NCBI GenBank assembly: GCA_027315115.1
Contig: DAHUYQ010000001.1
Location: 1 to 64,000 of the forward strand
Reading direction: 5' to 3'
Length of the DNA stretch: 64,000 nt
Origin: Solirubrobacterales bacterium
GTDB lineage: Bacteria; Actinomycetota; Thermoleophilia; Solirubrobacterales; Solirubrobacteraceae
Made by a program: the position numbers and the translations under genes. This document shows positions 49,871-58,385 of this stretch, one piece after another. Below the pieces are notes generated by a model. The model did not search any database. It was not told the origin of the DNA and worked only from the letters and a program-made list of their open reading frames with translations. The stretch's first letter is position 1. Every line of letters begins with the position of its first letter.

Positions 49871-51015
49871 CCGCCCACGCCCGCGTGCTCGGCTTCCCAC
49901 CGCTTGAACTCATCGGTGAAGTAGAGCAGCCGGATCTTCTTGAACTCGGTCGAGGAGTAGAGCGTCGCGCGCTCGCTGATCCCGGTCGACTCCGCGATCG
50001 AGTCGAGGATCGCGTCGCACTCCTCCTTGCTGCGACCATGGGCCATCGTGAAGACCGAGTAGGGCCAGTCGGCGTAGGTGGGGCGCTGGTAGCAGTGGGA
50101 GATGCCGCGCACCGCCGCCATCGCCTTGCCGGTCTCCATGATCTCCTCCTCGGGCACCTTCCAGACGCCCATGCCGTTGGCCGAGAAGCCGGCGCGGCGG
50201 TGGTAGAGGATCGCCGCCACGCGGCGCAGCAGGTTGCGCTCCTGCATGCACTGCAGGTGGGCGAGCAGGCTCTCCTGGCTCATGCCGAGCTCCTTGGCCG
50301 CCGGCGCGTATGGCTCGCTGACCACGGGCATGTCGCCCTGCAGCGCGCGGATCACCGCGATGTCGAGATCGTCGTAGGGCTGGCGCTCGAGCTCCACCGG
50401 CTCGCTGGCCTGCGCCGCGGCCGCCAGCGCCTGCGTGTCGCCCTCCATCTCCAGGTCCATCCTGATCTTGAAGAGCTTCAAGGTCGGAAGCTGGCGCACC
50501 GAGGTCGCGCCGGACTCCCTGGCCAGCACCTCCAAGGTGCCTTCCAGCCCGAGCGGCGAATCCGGCTCGACGGCGATCGTGAACCACAGGTTGAAGTCGT
50601 GGTTGCGCAGGTAGTTGTGGGAGACGCCGGGGTGCGCGTTTATGACCTTCGCCGCGCGGTGGGGAACCTCGGGGTCGACCTTGGCCGCCACGAGCATCGA
50701 GGAGTAGCCCAGCGCGCGCGTGTCGAAGATCGGCGTCACCTGGCGGATGATGCGCTTGGCCAGCAGCTCGCTCACGCGCGCCATCGCCTCCTGCTCTGTC
50801 ATCCCCGCCTTCTCGGCGACGCGCAGATACGGGCGCGGCTCGATCGGGAAGCTGCCCTGCATCAGGTTCAGCAGCCTGCGGTCCTGGTCGTCGAGCGGGA
50901 TCGCGGCGCCCTGGGCACGGCTGCGCAGCTTGGGGATGGGCGCCTTGCCCGCGCTCTTAGTCGCCGCGGCGTCGGCCGCGTCGGCCGCGGCGGCCGCTAC
51001 CTCTCCGAGAGCCAT
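49867..51015 (-). CDS. Fused AhbA-AhbB siroheme decarboxylase-like protein
   Basis: A 382-residue protein with two Lrp/AsnC-like units (about 40-190 and 215-375). Each has a winged helix plus a ligand domain, but it is not a plain regulator. The first half holds PGVSHNYLRNHDFNLWFTI, the AhbA signature. The second holds GISHCYQRPTYADWPYSVFT, the AhbB signature. AhbA/AhbB decarboxylate siroheme toward heme; NirD/L/G/H relatives do so for heme d1. It overlaps hemB by 19 bases and hemL by four, placing it in tetrapyrrole synthesis. Here the two subunits are one chain, and about 30 Ala-rich residues precede the first domain. Confidence 0.82.
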   Translation of the reverse strand: MALGEVAAAAADAADAAATKSAGKAPIPKLRSRAQGAAIPLDDQDRRLLNLMQGSFPIEPRPYLRVAEKAGMTEQEAMARVSELLAKRIIRQVTPIFDTRALGYSSMLVAAKVDPEVPHRAAKVINAHPGVSHNYLRNHDFNLWFTIAVEPDSPLGLEGTLEVLARESGATSVRQLPTLKLFKIRMDLEMEGDTQALAAAAQASEPVELERQPYDDLDIAVIRALQGDMPVVSEPYAPAAKELGMSQESLLAHLQCMQERNLLRRVAAILYHRRAGFSANGMGVWKVPEEEIMETGKAMAAVRGISHCYQRPTYADWPYSVFTMAHGRSKEECDAILDSIAESTGISERATLYSSTEFKKIRLLYFTDEFKRWEAEHAGVGG

Positions 51016-51986
51016 TTCGCGGCCTCCTTGGCGTGATAGGTGATGAGGATGTCGGCGCCGCCGCGGCGCAGCGAGGTGAGGATCTCAAGCACCGTGGCGC
51101 GCTCGTCGATGTAGCCGGCGGCCGCGGCGGCCTTCACCATCGCGTACTCGCCGGAGACGTTGTAGGCGGCCAGCGGCAGCCGGCTCTGGTCCTTGATCTC
51201 GCGGATCAGGTCCCCGTAGGCCAGCGCGGGCTTGACCATCAACATGTCCGCGCCCTCCTGCTCGTCCAGCAGCGCCTCGCGCAGCGCCTGCCGGCGGTTG
51301 GCGGGGTCCATCTGGTAGCCGCGGCGGTCGCCGAAGGCCGGGGCCGAGCCGGCCGCCTCGCGGAAGGGGCCGTAGAAGGCGGATGCGAACTTCGCCGAGT
51401 AGGCCATGATCGGCGTGTCGCTGTGGCCCTCCTCGTCCAGGTGCGCGCGGATCGCGCCCACGCGGCCGTCCATCATGTCGCTCGGGGCCACGATGTCCGC
51501 TCCGGCGCGGGCGTGGCTGATCGCGGTGCGGGCCAGCAGCTCCAGCGTCGCGTCGTTCTCGACGGTCATGCCACGCGGTCCCTCGCGCAGCACCCCGCAG
51601 TGCCCGTGGTCGGTGTACTCGCACAGGCACACGTCGGTGATCACCAGCAGCTCCGGCGCCGCCTGCTTGATCGCGCGGGTCGCAAGCTGCACCGCGCCGT
51701 CATCGTCGAAGGCGCCCGAGCCTTCCGCGTCCTTCTCGCTGGGTATCCCGAACAGCAGCACGCCCGCGATGCCAAGCGCCGCGGCCTGCGCCGCCTCGGC
51801 GGCCGCCTCTGAGATCGAGAGCCGTTCCACGCCCGGCATCGCCTCGATCGGCGCGCGCGGCGGGCCGGACTCGCTGACCAACAGCGGCAGCACGAGCTGA
51901 TCCGCGCCGAGGCTGGTCTCGCGCACCAGGCCGCGCAGCGCGGCGGATGCGCGCAGTCGTCGCATGCGCGTCTGTGGGAAGGCCAT
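50997..51986 (-). CDS. hemB: Porphobilinogen synthase
   Basis: A 329-residue enzyme condensing two 5-aminolevulinate. The Zn-site cysteines are in DVCLCEYTDHGHCG (about 118-131). The Schiff-base lysines are in MAYSAKFAS (about 199) and MLMVKPALAY (about 249). The allosteric-type region near RRGYQMDPANRRQA is conserved. It is the first gene of the hemB-ahbAB-hemL group. The upstream gene on this strand starts 40 bases away and is unrelated. Confidence 0.95.
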   Translation of the reverse strand: MAFPQTRMRRLRASAALRGLVRETSLGADQLVLPLLVSESGPPRAPIEAMPGVERLSISEAAAEAAQAAALGIAGVLLFGIPSEKDAEGSGAFDDDGAVQLATRAIKQAAPELLVITDVCLCEYTDHGHCGVLREGPRGMTVENDATLELLARTAISHARAGADIVAPSDMMDGRVGAIRAHLDEEGHSDTPIMAYSAKFASAFYGPFREAAGSAPAFGDRRGYQMDPANRRQALREALLDEQEGADMLMVKPALAYGDLIREIKDQSRLPLAAYNVSGEYAMVKAAAAAGYIDERATVLEILTSLRRGGADILITYHAKEAAKWLSER

Positions 51987-52026
51987 CGGCTTTCAGGTTA
52001 GGGCACGCGCCGCTTGGCGCGTGCCC

Positions 52027-53376
52027 TCACTCGGCTCGGCGCAGGCTCAAGCGCGCGAGCGCCGCGAAGCAGAGCGCGAGCACGAGCACATGCGCCACCG
52101 AGATCGCGATCCCCGGCGTGGAGCCGTTGACGGCGGCGTCCAGCGCCTGCAACGCCGCCTTGTAGGGGAAGGCGAACGAGATCACCGAGATCACGGCGTA
52201 GAGGCCGCCCGCCACCGCGCCCGAGGGCACGAGCGCCAGCAGGGCGAGCGGCAGCGAGAGCAGGAAGGCCAGCAGGCTCGCGGCCCGCACCTCGCGCGCC
52301 AGCGCCCCGATCGCCACGCCGAGCGCCGCGAAGGAGAGCGCGCCGGCCGCCAACGCGAGCAGCCACAGCGGCAGGCGGCTCCAGTCCAGCGCCACGAATG
52401 CCCCGATCGCGCAGAGCATCGCGGCCGACAGCACGAATGCGCAGGTCGCGGCCAGCGTCACCTTCTCGGCGATCAGCGCGGTGCGCGAGAGCAGCGCCGG
52501 CCTGCGTCCAGAGCCGCGCGTGAGGCGCCCGAGCGCGTGCTCCTCGCGCTCCAGGGCAAGGCCGCCGGAGGCCAGCAGCACGCACACGAACATCAGCGAG
52601 ATCGCGACCGCCACCACCACCGCGAAGCTGTCGAGCGGCGTGCGTCTGCCGTGCAGCAGCTTCTGCTTGACGGCGATCGGCTGGCTCACGGTTCTCAGCA
52701 CGTCCTTGCTGATGCCGAGGTTGGTGGCGGCGAAGGCGGCGAAGGCGGCGATCTGATCGAGCCGGCGCCGATCGGCGGGGGAGCTCTGCCGCGCGGCGAT
52801 GCCGCGCAGGGCGCCGGGAATGTGAGACAGGCCGATCAGCGACTGCGGGGCGCTGAGGATCCCCAGTTCGCCGCCCTTGAGCAGCACGTCGATGTCGCGC
52901 ACCGCGACGTCCCTGATCTGCTTGGAGAGCGCGAGGTTCGCTTCCGCCAGCGCCGAGCCGATGCCCGCCTTGGCGACCGACTGCTGCAGCGCGTCGCCGT
53001 TGTAGATCACTTCGACCTGCGCCTGGCTGATCCCGGAGGAGATCTTGGCGACCACGTCGCGCGGGATCACCACGGCGGCCAGCACCTTGCCGGAGGCGAC
53101 CTGCGCCGCCGCGGCCGCGCGGGTGGGCTCCTTGACCGCGTCGACCTGGCTGAACAGCTCGCTGGCGTACTGCTGCACGCTGAGCGTGCGGCCGGCCAGT
53201 TCGACGGACTGCCCGGCGGGCGTGAGGTTCACGATCGCCACCTTCGGCTTGGCGGGGCTGCGCGAGATCGCAAGGCCGATCAGCAGCGCGATCGCCACCG
53301 GGTACACGACGAGGATGCCCACCAGCAGCCGCGATCGCGCGAGGATCCGCAGGTCCTTGCCGAGCAGCCATCTCAT
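52027..53376 (-). CDS. ABC-2 type permease with large extracytoplasmic domain
   Basis: A 449-residue permease: one membrane helix at residues 17-36 and an external domain of about 200 residues. Five helices follow (about 245-440: AVVVAVAISLMFVCVLLASG and others), the layout of NatB/YhaP-type and drug exporters. Its ATG overlaps the ATPase stop by four bases. The substrate is unknown. Confidence 0.82.
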   Translation of the reverse strand: MRWLLGKDLRILARSRLLVGILVVYPVAIALLIGLAISRSPAKPKVAIVNLTPAGQSVELAGRTLSVQQYASELFSQVDAVKEPTRAAAAAQVASGKVLAAVVIPRDVVAKISSGISQAQVEVIYNGDALQQSVAKAGIGSALAEANLALSKQIRDVAVRDIDVLLKGGELGILSAPQSLIGLSHIPGALRGIAARQSSPADRRRLDQIAAFAAFAATNLGISKDVLRTVSQPIAVKQKLLHGRRTPLDSFAVVVAVAISLMFVCVLLASGGLALEREEHALGRLTRGSGRRPALLSRTALIAEKVTLAATCAFVLSAAMLCAIGAFVALDWSRLPLWLLALAAGALSFAALGVAIGALAREVRAASLLAFLLSLPLALLALVPSGAVAGGLYAVISVISFAFPYKAALQALDAAVNGSTPGIAISVAHVLVLALCFAALARLSLRRAE

Positions 53377-54089
53377 CGCTGTGCCTGCGCCAGAAACGAG
53401 ACGAAGGCGCTTTCGAAGTCCCGGCAGCCGGGCTGGCTCGCGGCGAGCTCCGCGGGAGCGCCGAAGAACCGTCTGCGACCGGCGTCCAGCACCAGCACCC
53501 GGTCGGCGTAGCGTTGCGCCTCCTCGACGATGTGGGTGGAGAAGACGATCGCGCTGCCGCGCGCGGCGATCGTGGAGATGAACGACCACAGTCGCGCGCG
53601 CTGGGTCGGATCGAGCGCTGTGGAGGGCTCGTCAAGGACGACCACGGGCGGGTCGGAGAGCAGCCCCACCGCGATGTTGACGCGCTGGCGGTTGCCGGCG
53701 GATAGCTCCTGCAGCAAGTCGTCTGCGCGGTCGCGCAGGCCGGTCTGCGCGAGCATCCGCTGCACGGCGCCATCGACGTCCCCCACCTTCTCCAGACGCG
53801 CGAACAGCCTCAGGTTCTCGGCCACGGAGAGCTTGGAGTAGACCGCCGGCTGCTGGGGCACCCAGCCGACTTCGCTTGCCTGCCGGCTGACCGTGCCGCC
53901 GCTCGCGCCCTGCACCCCGGCCACGATCGAGAGCAGCGTCGTCTTGCCCGCTCCGTTTGGCCCGATCACGGCGAGCATCTCGCCGGGCCTGGCCTCGAAG
54001 TCCACGTCCCGCAGCGCCACGCGCTGCCCGAATCGCTTGCGCAGCGCGCGAACCGACAGAGACGGCTCGCCCGCCGCGAGGACGCTCAC
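53373..54089 (-). CDS. ABC exporter ATPase
   Basis: A 238-residue ATPase: Walker A GPNGAGKTT (about 40), the signature as ELSAGNRQRVNIAVGL (LSAGN in place of LSGGQ), Walker B VVVLDEPSTALD and the H-loop FSTHI. It pairs with the permease downstream. It overlaps the AI-2E-type gene by four bases, so the three genes are one transcript. Confidence 0.87.
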   Translation of the reverse strand: MSVLAAGEPSLSVRALRKRFGQRVALRDVDFEARPGEMLAVIGPNGAGKTTLLSIVAGVQGASGGTVSRQASEVGWVPQQPAVYSKLSVAENLRLFARLEKVGDVDGAVQRMLAQTGLRDRADDLLQELSAGNRQRVNIAVGLLSDPPVVVLDEPSTALDPTQRARLWSFISTIAARGSAIVFSTHIVEEAQRYADRVLVLDAGRRRFFGAPAELAASQPGCRDFESAFVSFLAQAQR

Positions 54090-55294
54090 AGCGCCCCGTC
54101 GCCGGAGTCCCTCCAGGGCTCCAGCTCCAGATGGCGGCTCAGGTAGATCACCGTCTCGCGCAGCACGGCGAGGATCGGGAGGGCGACCAGCGCTCCGATC
54201 ACGCCCCAGATCTGGTCGCCGACCAGCAGGCCGAAGATCACGATCAGCGGGTTGATCCGCAGCGTGTGCCCGAAGATCTGCGGCGCCACGAAGTGGCCCT
54301 CGAGCTGCTGGATGCCCACGAACAGCAGCGCGACCCAGACGGCGCTGATCGGATCGGTGAAGAAGGCGACGAGCACCGGCGGCACCGCGCCGAGGACCGG
54401 GCCCAGATAGGGGATCAGCTCCATGAAGCCCAGGAAGGCGCCGAAGGCGACCGCGTAGGTGCGGCCGTCCGGGAAGATGCCGAGCACGCCGTAGATGTAG
54501 AGCGCCAGCCCGGCGGTCGTGCCCATGATCACGCTGAAGAGAAGCTGCCCGCCGACGTACCGGGACACCGCGCGCTGCACCAGGCTCGGATAGTCATCGG
54601 CCCTGGTGCCGTCGCCAGGCGGCATCGCGCGTCGCACGAGCACGCCGATGTGCTTGCCGTAGAGCAGCACGTAGACCGAGAGCACGAACACCAGCACGAC
54701 GTCGACGATCGCGGCCGCCGCTTCGCTGAGCACGCTGCCGGCGGTGGAGACCAGCGAGGTCGCGCTTTTCTCGATCGTGTCCTTCAGCGTCTGCAGCGCG
54801 GTCTTGCCGTGACCCACCAGTTTGACGTGCAGACCCGCTTTGTCGAGCGTGCTCTGGAGGCCCGCCAGCGCGTGTTCGCCTTCCTTGATCAGATGGGGCA
54901 CGTGGTGGGCGAACGCTTCGACCTGGTTTGATACCGGATTGGCCAGCAGGAGCCCTATGCCAGCCAACGCCAGGAAGAACGCGAGATACACGGTGAGCAC
55001 CGCCAGCCCGCGCGGCAGACGCCCACGACGCTGCAACACATCCACGGCAGGATTGAGGATCAGGCCGATCAGCGCAGCGACGATGAAGATCAGCAGGATC
55101 TTGCCCGCGGCGCGCGCCAGCAGGAATGCCGCGACGATCGCCAGCGGCAGCATGACGAGCTGCACCCAGCGGGGCACCATGGTGCGCGGCGGCCGCGGCG
55201 GCTCGCTACCCTGCTGCGCGGATTCATCGGCCAACTTTCGCTCCTGCCGCGTCGGCGGGCTCGAGCTTGGAGCGCCATTGCTCACCTTCTCCAC
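54086..55294 (-). CDS. AI-2E family transporter
   Basis: A 402-residue membrane protein of the PerM/TqsA type with eight predicted helices. Family blocks include IGLILNPAVDVLQRRGRLPR, PYLGPVLGAVPPVLVA, and LEGHFVAPQIFGHTLRINPL. A soluble helical loop of about 120 residues follows the third helix. Members are antiporter or efflux proteins; AI-2 itself is proven only for some. An N-terminal Ser/Pro/Arg-rich tail of 40 residues is disordered. Confidence 0.85.
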   Translation of the reverse strand: MEKVSNGAPSSSPPTRQERKLADESAQQGSEPPRPPRTMVPRWVQLVMLPLAIVAAFLLARAAGKILLIFIVAALIGLILNPAVDVLQRRGRLPRGLAVLTVYLAFFLALAGIGLLLANPVSNQVEAFAHHVPHLIKEGEHALAGLQSTLDKAGLHVKLVGHGKTALQTLKDTIEKSATSLVSTAGSVLSEAAAAIVDVVLVFVLSVYVLLYGKHIGVLVRRAMPPGDGTRADDYPSLVQRAVSRYVGGQLLFSVIMGTTAGLALYIYGVLGIFPDGRTYAVAFGAFLGFMELIPYLGPVLGAVPPVLVAFFTDPISAVWVALLFVGIQQLEGHFVAPQIFGHTLRINPLIVIFGLLVGDQIWGVIGALVALPILAVLRETVIYLSRHLELEPWRDSGDGAL

Positions 55295-55317
55295 ACGCCT
55301 CCCATCGTCGGCAGAGT

Positions 55318-56148
55318 ATGGCTGAGCCGCAGGCGGCCGCGCCTGAGGCCGAAGTCAGCATCCTGTTCGTCGGGGACATCGTCGGCGGGATCGGCAGGCA
55401 CACCCTTATCGACTGCCTGCAGGCCCTGCGGGAGCGCCACCAGCTCACGTTCGTGGTGGTCAACGGCGAGAACGCCGCCGGCGGCCTGGGCATCACGCCC
55501 AAGATCGCGCGCAGCATCTTCGCGGCCGGCGTCGACGTGATCACGCTTGGCAACCATGCCTACCATCGCCGTGAGGTCTACCCCTATCTGGACGAGGAGC
55601 CGCGCATCCTGCGGCCGGCCAACTACCTGCGCTGCCAGCCGGGGCACGGCGCCTGCGTGGTGGAGAGCGCCTCCGGGGTCAAGCTGGGCGTGGTCAACCT
55701 CTCCGGAAACATCTTCGTATCGGCCGGCAAGCCGGCCTTCATCGAGATCGAGAGCGCGCTGCGCGAGATCGAGGGGGCCGACCACATCCTCGTGGACATG
55801 CACGCCGAGGCCACCAGCGAGAAGGTCGGGCTGGGATGGCACCTCGACGGCCGCGTCACAGCCGTGGTCGGCACCCATACCCACATCCCCACGGCGGACG
55901 GAAGGGTGCTGCCGAACGGCACCGCCTACATCACCGACGTCGGCATGACAGGCCCGCGCGGCGGCGTGATCGGGGTGCGCCGGGAGCAGGCGATCGAGTC
56001 GATGCGCACGCAGATGCCGACGCGGTTCGAGACCTCCGATGTGGACCCGTGGATGAACGCGGTCCTGATTCGCTGCTCGCAGCGGCTGAAGGCCGACTCG
56101 ATCGAGCAGATCCTGATGCCCCGACCCCCGCGGCCGCCGCAGGTGTAG
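55318..56148 (+). CDS. YmdB-like calcineurin-type phosphoesterase
   Basis: A 276-residue member of the TIGR00282 family (YmdB), which hydrolyses 2',3'-cyclic nucleotides in Bacillus. The metal ligands are in LFVGDIVGGIGR (Asp), VVNGENAAGG (Asn), LGNHAYHRREVY (His), LVDMHAEATSEK, and VVGTHTHIPTAD (two His). Start ATG 55318 leaves the signature 12 residues from the N terminus. It is divergent from the AI-2E gene. Confidence 0.88.
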   Translation: MAEPQAAAPEAEVSILFVGDIVGGIGRHTLIDCLQALRERHQLTFVVVNGENAAGGLGITPKIARSIFAAGVDVITLGNHAYHRREVYPYLDEEPRILRPANYLRCQPGHGACVVESASGVKLGVVNLSGNIFVSAGKPAFIEIESALREIEGADHILVDMHAEATSEKVGLGWHLDGRVTAVVGTHTHIPTADGRVLPNGTAYITDVGMTGPRGGVIGVRREQAIESMRTQMPTRFETSDVDPWMNAVLIRCSQRLKADSIEQILMPRPPRPPQV

Positions 56149-56175
56149 CGACGCGGGCCCGCGCGCGGCGCCCGC

Positions 56176-57648
56176 TCAGGCCACGCCGAAGAAGTCGGCG
56201 ATGACCGGCGCCACGTCCTTGATGCTCCAGGGGCCCTGACGCGAGCCGGCGTCCAGCCCGCAGAAGATCAGCGGCGCCAGCGAGTCCTCGGCCCGCAGCG
56301 ATCCGTGGCTGCCGCCGCCGACATGAGCCTGGCCGCCCCAGTCGGAGAACTCATAGCCCTCCATCGTCGAGAGCAGCACGTCGCCGGAGGTCGGGCAGGA
56401 CAGCGCCTCCATCATCCGGCCAAGCGCGTCGGGGTGGGACTCGCTGAGAATCAGGCCGTCGCGGACGCTCGCCCCGACCACGCCGAGATCTCCCTCGACG
56501 CTCCAGGAGCGCCCGCGGGCGTCAAGCAGCTCGCCGCCGGCCGCGAACCGCAGCTCGCCGGCCGCGGAGCGGATCGCCCCCTCCCGCGGCGCGCCGCCGG
56601 CGTCGCGCTCCATCCAGGCCGCCAGCTCCACGCCGTCCATCGCCAGCGCCTCGCGCACGATCGCCGGTCGCAGCGCGTCGCGCTCCTCCTCGTCGATCAC
56701 GTAGACCATCGCGGCGCGCTGGGAGGGGCAGAACGCCACCAGCGGGCGGCCCTCGGCCGCGCGCGCGTCGGGGCCGAGCACGTGCACGCCCGGCAGCTCG
56801 GCAGGCAGCGGGATCGCGGCGCTCATCGGCGCCTGGGAGTGGTCGGCCATCACGATCACCGCGTGGTCCTCCAGGAAGCGCTCCACGCCGCCGGCGGGGG
56901 CCATCATCCGCGCGAGCTGCTGGTCCGCGGCGGCGATCGAGCGGATCTGCGCTTCCGGCCCGTACTTGTGAGAGACCCAGTCGTTGTCGGGCAGCGAGAA
57001 GAGCATGAAGTCGAAGAGGTCGTGCTCCACCATGTGAGCGCCCACGCAGCCGCTGTGGCGGTCGCGCACGCCGGGCATCCCCAGCCCGGAGCGGCACGGC
57101 GTGCGGCGGCTGGCGAAGACGTCCGCGTAGAAGAGCTCGCGCGGGCCCATCACCGGGTGGCGCATGAGCGTGCTGGCGGCGATCTTGGCGAGCGTCCCCT
57201 CACGCTGCGGCTCGTGCCGGTAGCGGCCGCGGTACATCAGATAGGTGGTGCCGGCGGTGCGGACGCCCGCGTCGTCCAGGCGCTCGAAGATCGTCTCCGG
57301 CTTGCTCGCCAGATGCGCCCTGTTCATGTTGTAGACCGTGTCGGTGAGCTGACGCGCGATCCCGAAGCGTTGGGCCGAGCGGAAGCTCGACCCGTATTCG
57401 ACGTAGCGCCCCTCCTGGCGGTGGTACCAGTTCATCCCCGGGATGTGGTGCTGCTCCTGCCCCGCCCCGGTCACGATCGAGGCCGCGCACACGGGCGTCA
57501 CCGACGGGAAGGCCGAGACGCAGTCGCCGATGTACTCGCCGCGCTCCAACAGCGTGCCGAGCACCGGCGCCCCGCCATCCGCGACGGTGCGCTCCAGCAT
57601 CGCCGGCGCCATCGCATCGATCACGCAGAGGACGAGCTTGGAAGGCAT
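56176..57648 (-). CDS. Alkaline-phosphatase-superfamily phosphodiesterase
   Basis: A 490-residue protein of the nucleotide pyrophosphatase/phosphodiesterase group. The N-terminal metal Asp is in VLCVIDAMAP, the nucleophile region is CVSAFPSVTPVCAASIVTGA (Thr or Ser), and further ligands are in DNDWVSHKYGPE, VIVMADHSQAPM and GGSHGSLRAED (His). There is no signal peptide, so it acts in the cytoplasm. The substrate cannot be stated. Confidence 0.82.
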   Translation of the reverse strand: MPSKLVLCVIDAMAPAMLERTVADGGAPVLGTLLERGEYIGDCVSAFPSVTPVCAASIVTGAGQEQHHIPGMNWYHRQEGRYVEYGSSFRSAQRFGIARQLTDTVYNMNRAHLASKPETIFERLDDAGVRTAGTTYLMYRGRYRHEPQREGTLAKIAASTLMRHPVMGPRELFYADVFASRRTPCRSGLGMPGVRDRHSGCVGAHMVEHDLFDFMLFSLPDNDWVSHKYGPEAQIRSIAAADQQLARMMAPAGGVERFLEDHAVIVMADHSQAPMSAAIPLPAELPGVHVLGPDARAAEGRPLVAFCPSQRAAMVYVIDEEERDALRPAIVREALAMDGVELAAWMERDAGGAPREGAIRSAAGELRFAAGGELLDARGRSWSVEGDLGVVGASVRDGLILSESHPDALGRMMEALSCPTSGDVLLSTMEGYEFSDWGGQAHVGGGSHGSLRAEDSLAPLIFCGLDAGSRQGPWSIKDVAPVIADFFGVA

Positions 57649-57678
57649 CTTGCTAGGCGATGCCCCGTGCGCGCACGG

Positions 57679-58290
57679 CTACCTGCCGAGGATCCGCAGG
57701 CCCGCGTAGCGGCCGCTCTCCCCGCGGCGCCAGCGCACGAAGGCAAGCCAGGCGAACAGCAGCACCGCCACGTACCCGAGCGGGTGCAGCAGGCAAACCA
57801 GCGCCGCGAGCAGCAGCGCCGCGAGATCGAGGTAGACGGTCAGCGCCTGCCGGGCGGTCCTGTCGCTGAGGCGGCCGCGGGCGCCGGAGACGATCGGGCG
57901 CGCGACGGACTGCGCCAGCAGCGCCGCGGCCGCGCCGCCGATCAGGCCGGGCCAGGCGGTCTTGCCGTGCGCGCACAGCGTGCCCGCGAACAGCAGCGCG
58001 CCGACGCCGATGCCGATGCCGGCGAGCGCCGCGCCGGGAGCGCCCGCATCGAAGCGCTCGGCGCCCAGGCGCAACTGGATCACGTAGACGATCAGCAGGG
58101 CCGCGGCGGCGGCGACCATCCACCAGCCGGCCTGCAGGAAGCTGTAGCTGCCCGGAGCGAGCTTCACCCCGAGCGCGCCGGCCGAGCCCAGGGCGCCCGC
58201 CAGCAGGGCGGGCAGGAAGGGACGCAGGCCCGCGGCGATGCCGAGACCCAGGCCGAGGCCGATCATGAATACGAGGCTGTCGTTGTTCAA
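57679..58290 (-). CDS. DUF4126 family membrane protein
   Basis: A 203-residue protein with five or six hydrophobic helices, starting FMIGLGLGLGIAAGLRPFLP, the DUF4126 pattern (glycine-rich first helix followed by RPF/LP). Its function is unknown in the family. It lies between the phosphodiesterase gene and the divergent aminotransferase gene. Confidence 0.7.
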   Translation of the reverse strand: MNNDSLVFMIGLGLGLGIAAGLRPFLPALLAGALGSAGALGVKLAPGSYSFLQAGWWMVAAAAALLIVYVIQLRLGAERFDAGAPGAALAGIGIGVGALLFAGTLCAHGKTAWPGLIGGAAAALLAQSVARPIVSGARGRLSDRTARQALTVYLDLAALLLAALVCLLHPLGYVAVLLFAWLAFVRWRRGESGRYAGLRILGR

Positions 58291-58385
58291 GGGGGCTGCT
58301 CGCTTTCAAAGCGTTGGGCGCTTTGCTTGCAATGCCGACGCGTGCTTGCCCGCCCGCTGGGGCGTGCGCTACGGTGGCAGGCGCC

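Noticed and set aside
48000-50039. A 679-residue minus-strand open frame covering the hemL region
   Set aside because: Its first two thirds are Arg/Ala-rich shadow of hemL in another frame. Only the last 192 residues, from ATG 48578, are protein-like.
49867-51015. Ordinary Lrp/AsnC transcriptional regulator
   Set aside because: Two units in one chain with the AhbA and AhbB signature motifs and overlap with hemB and hemL point to tetrapyrrole chemistry.
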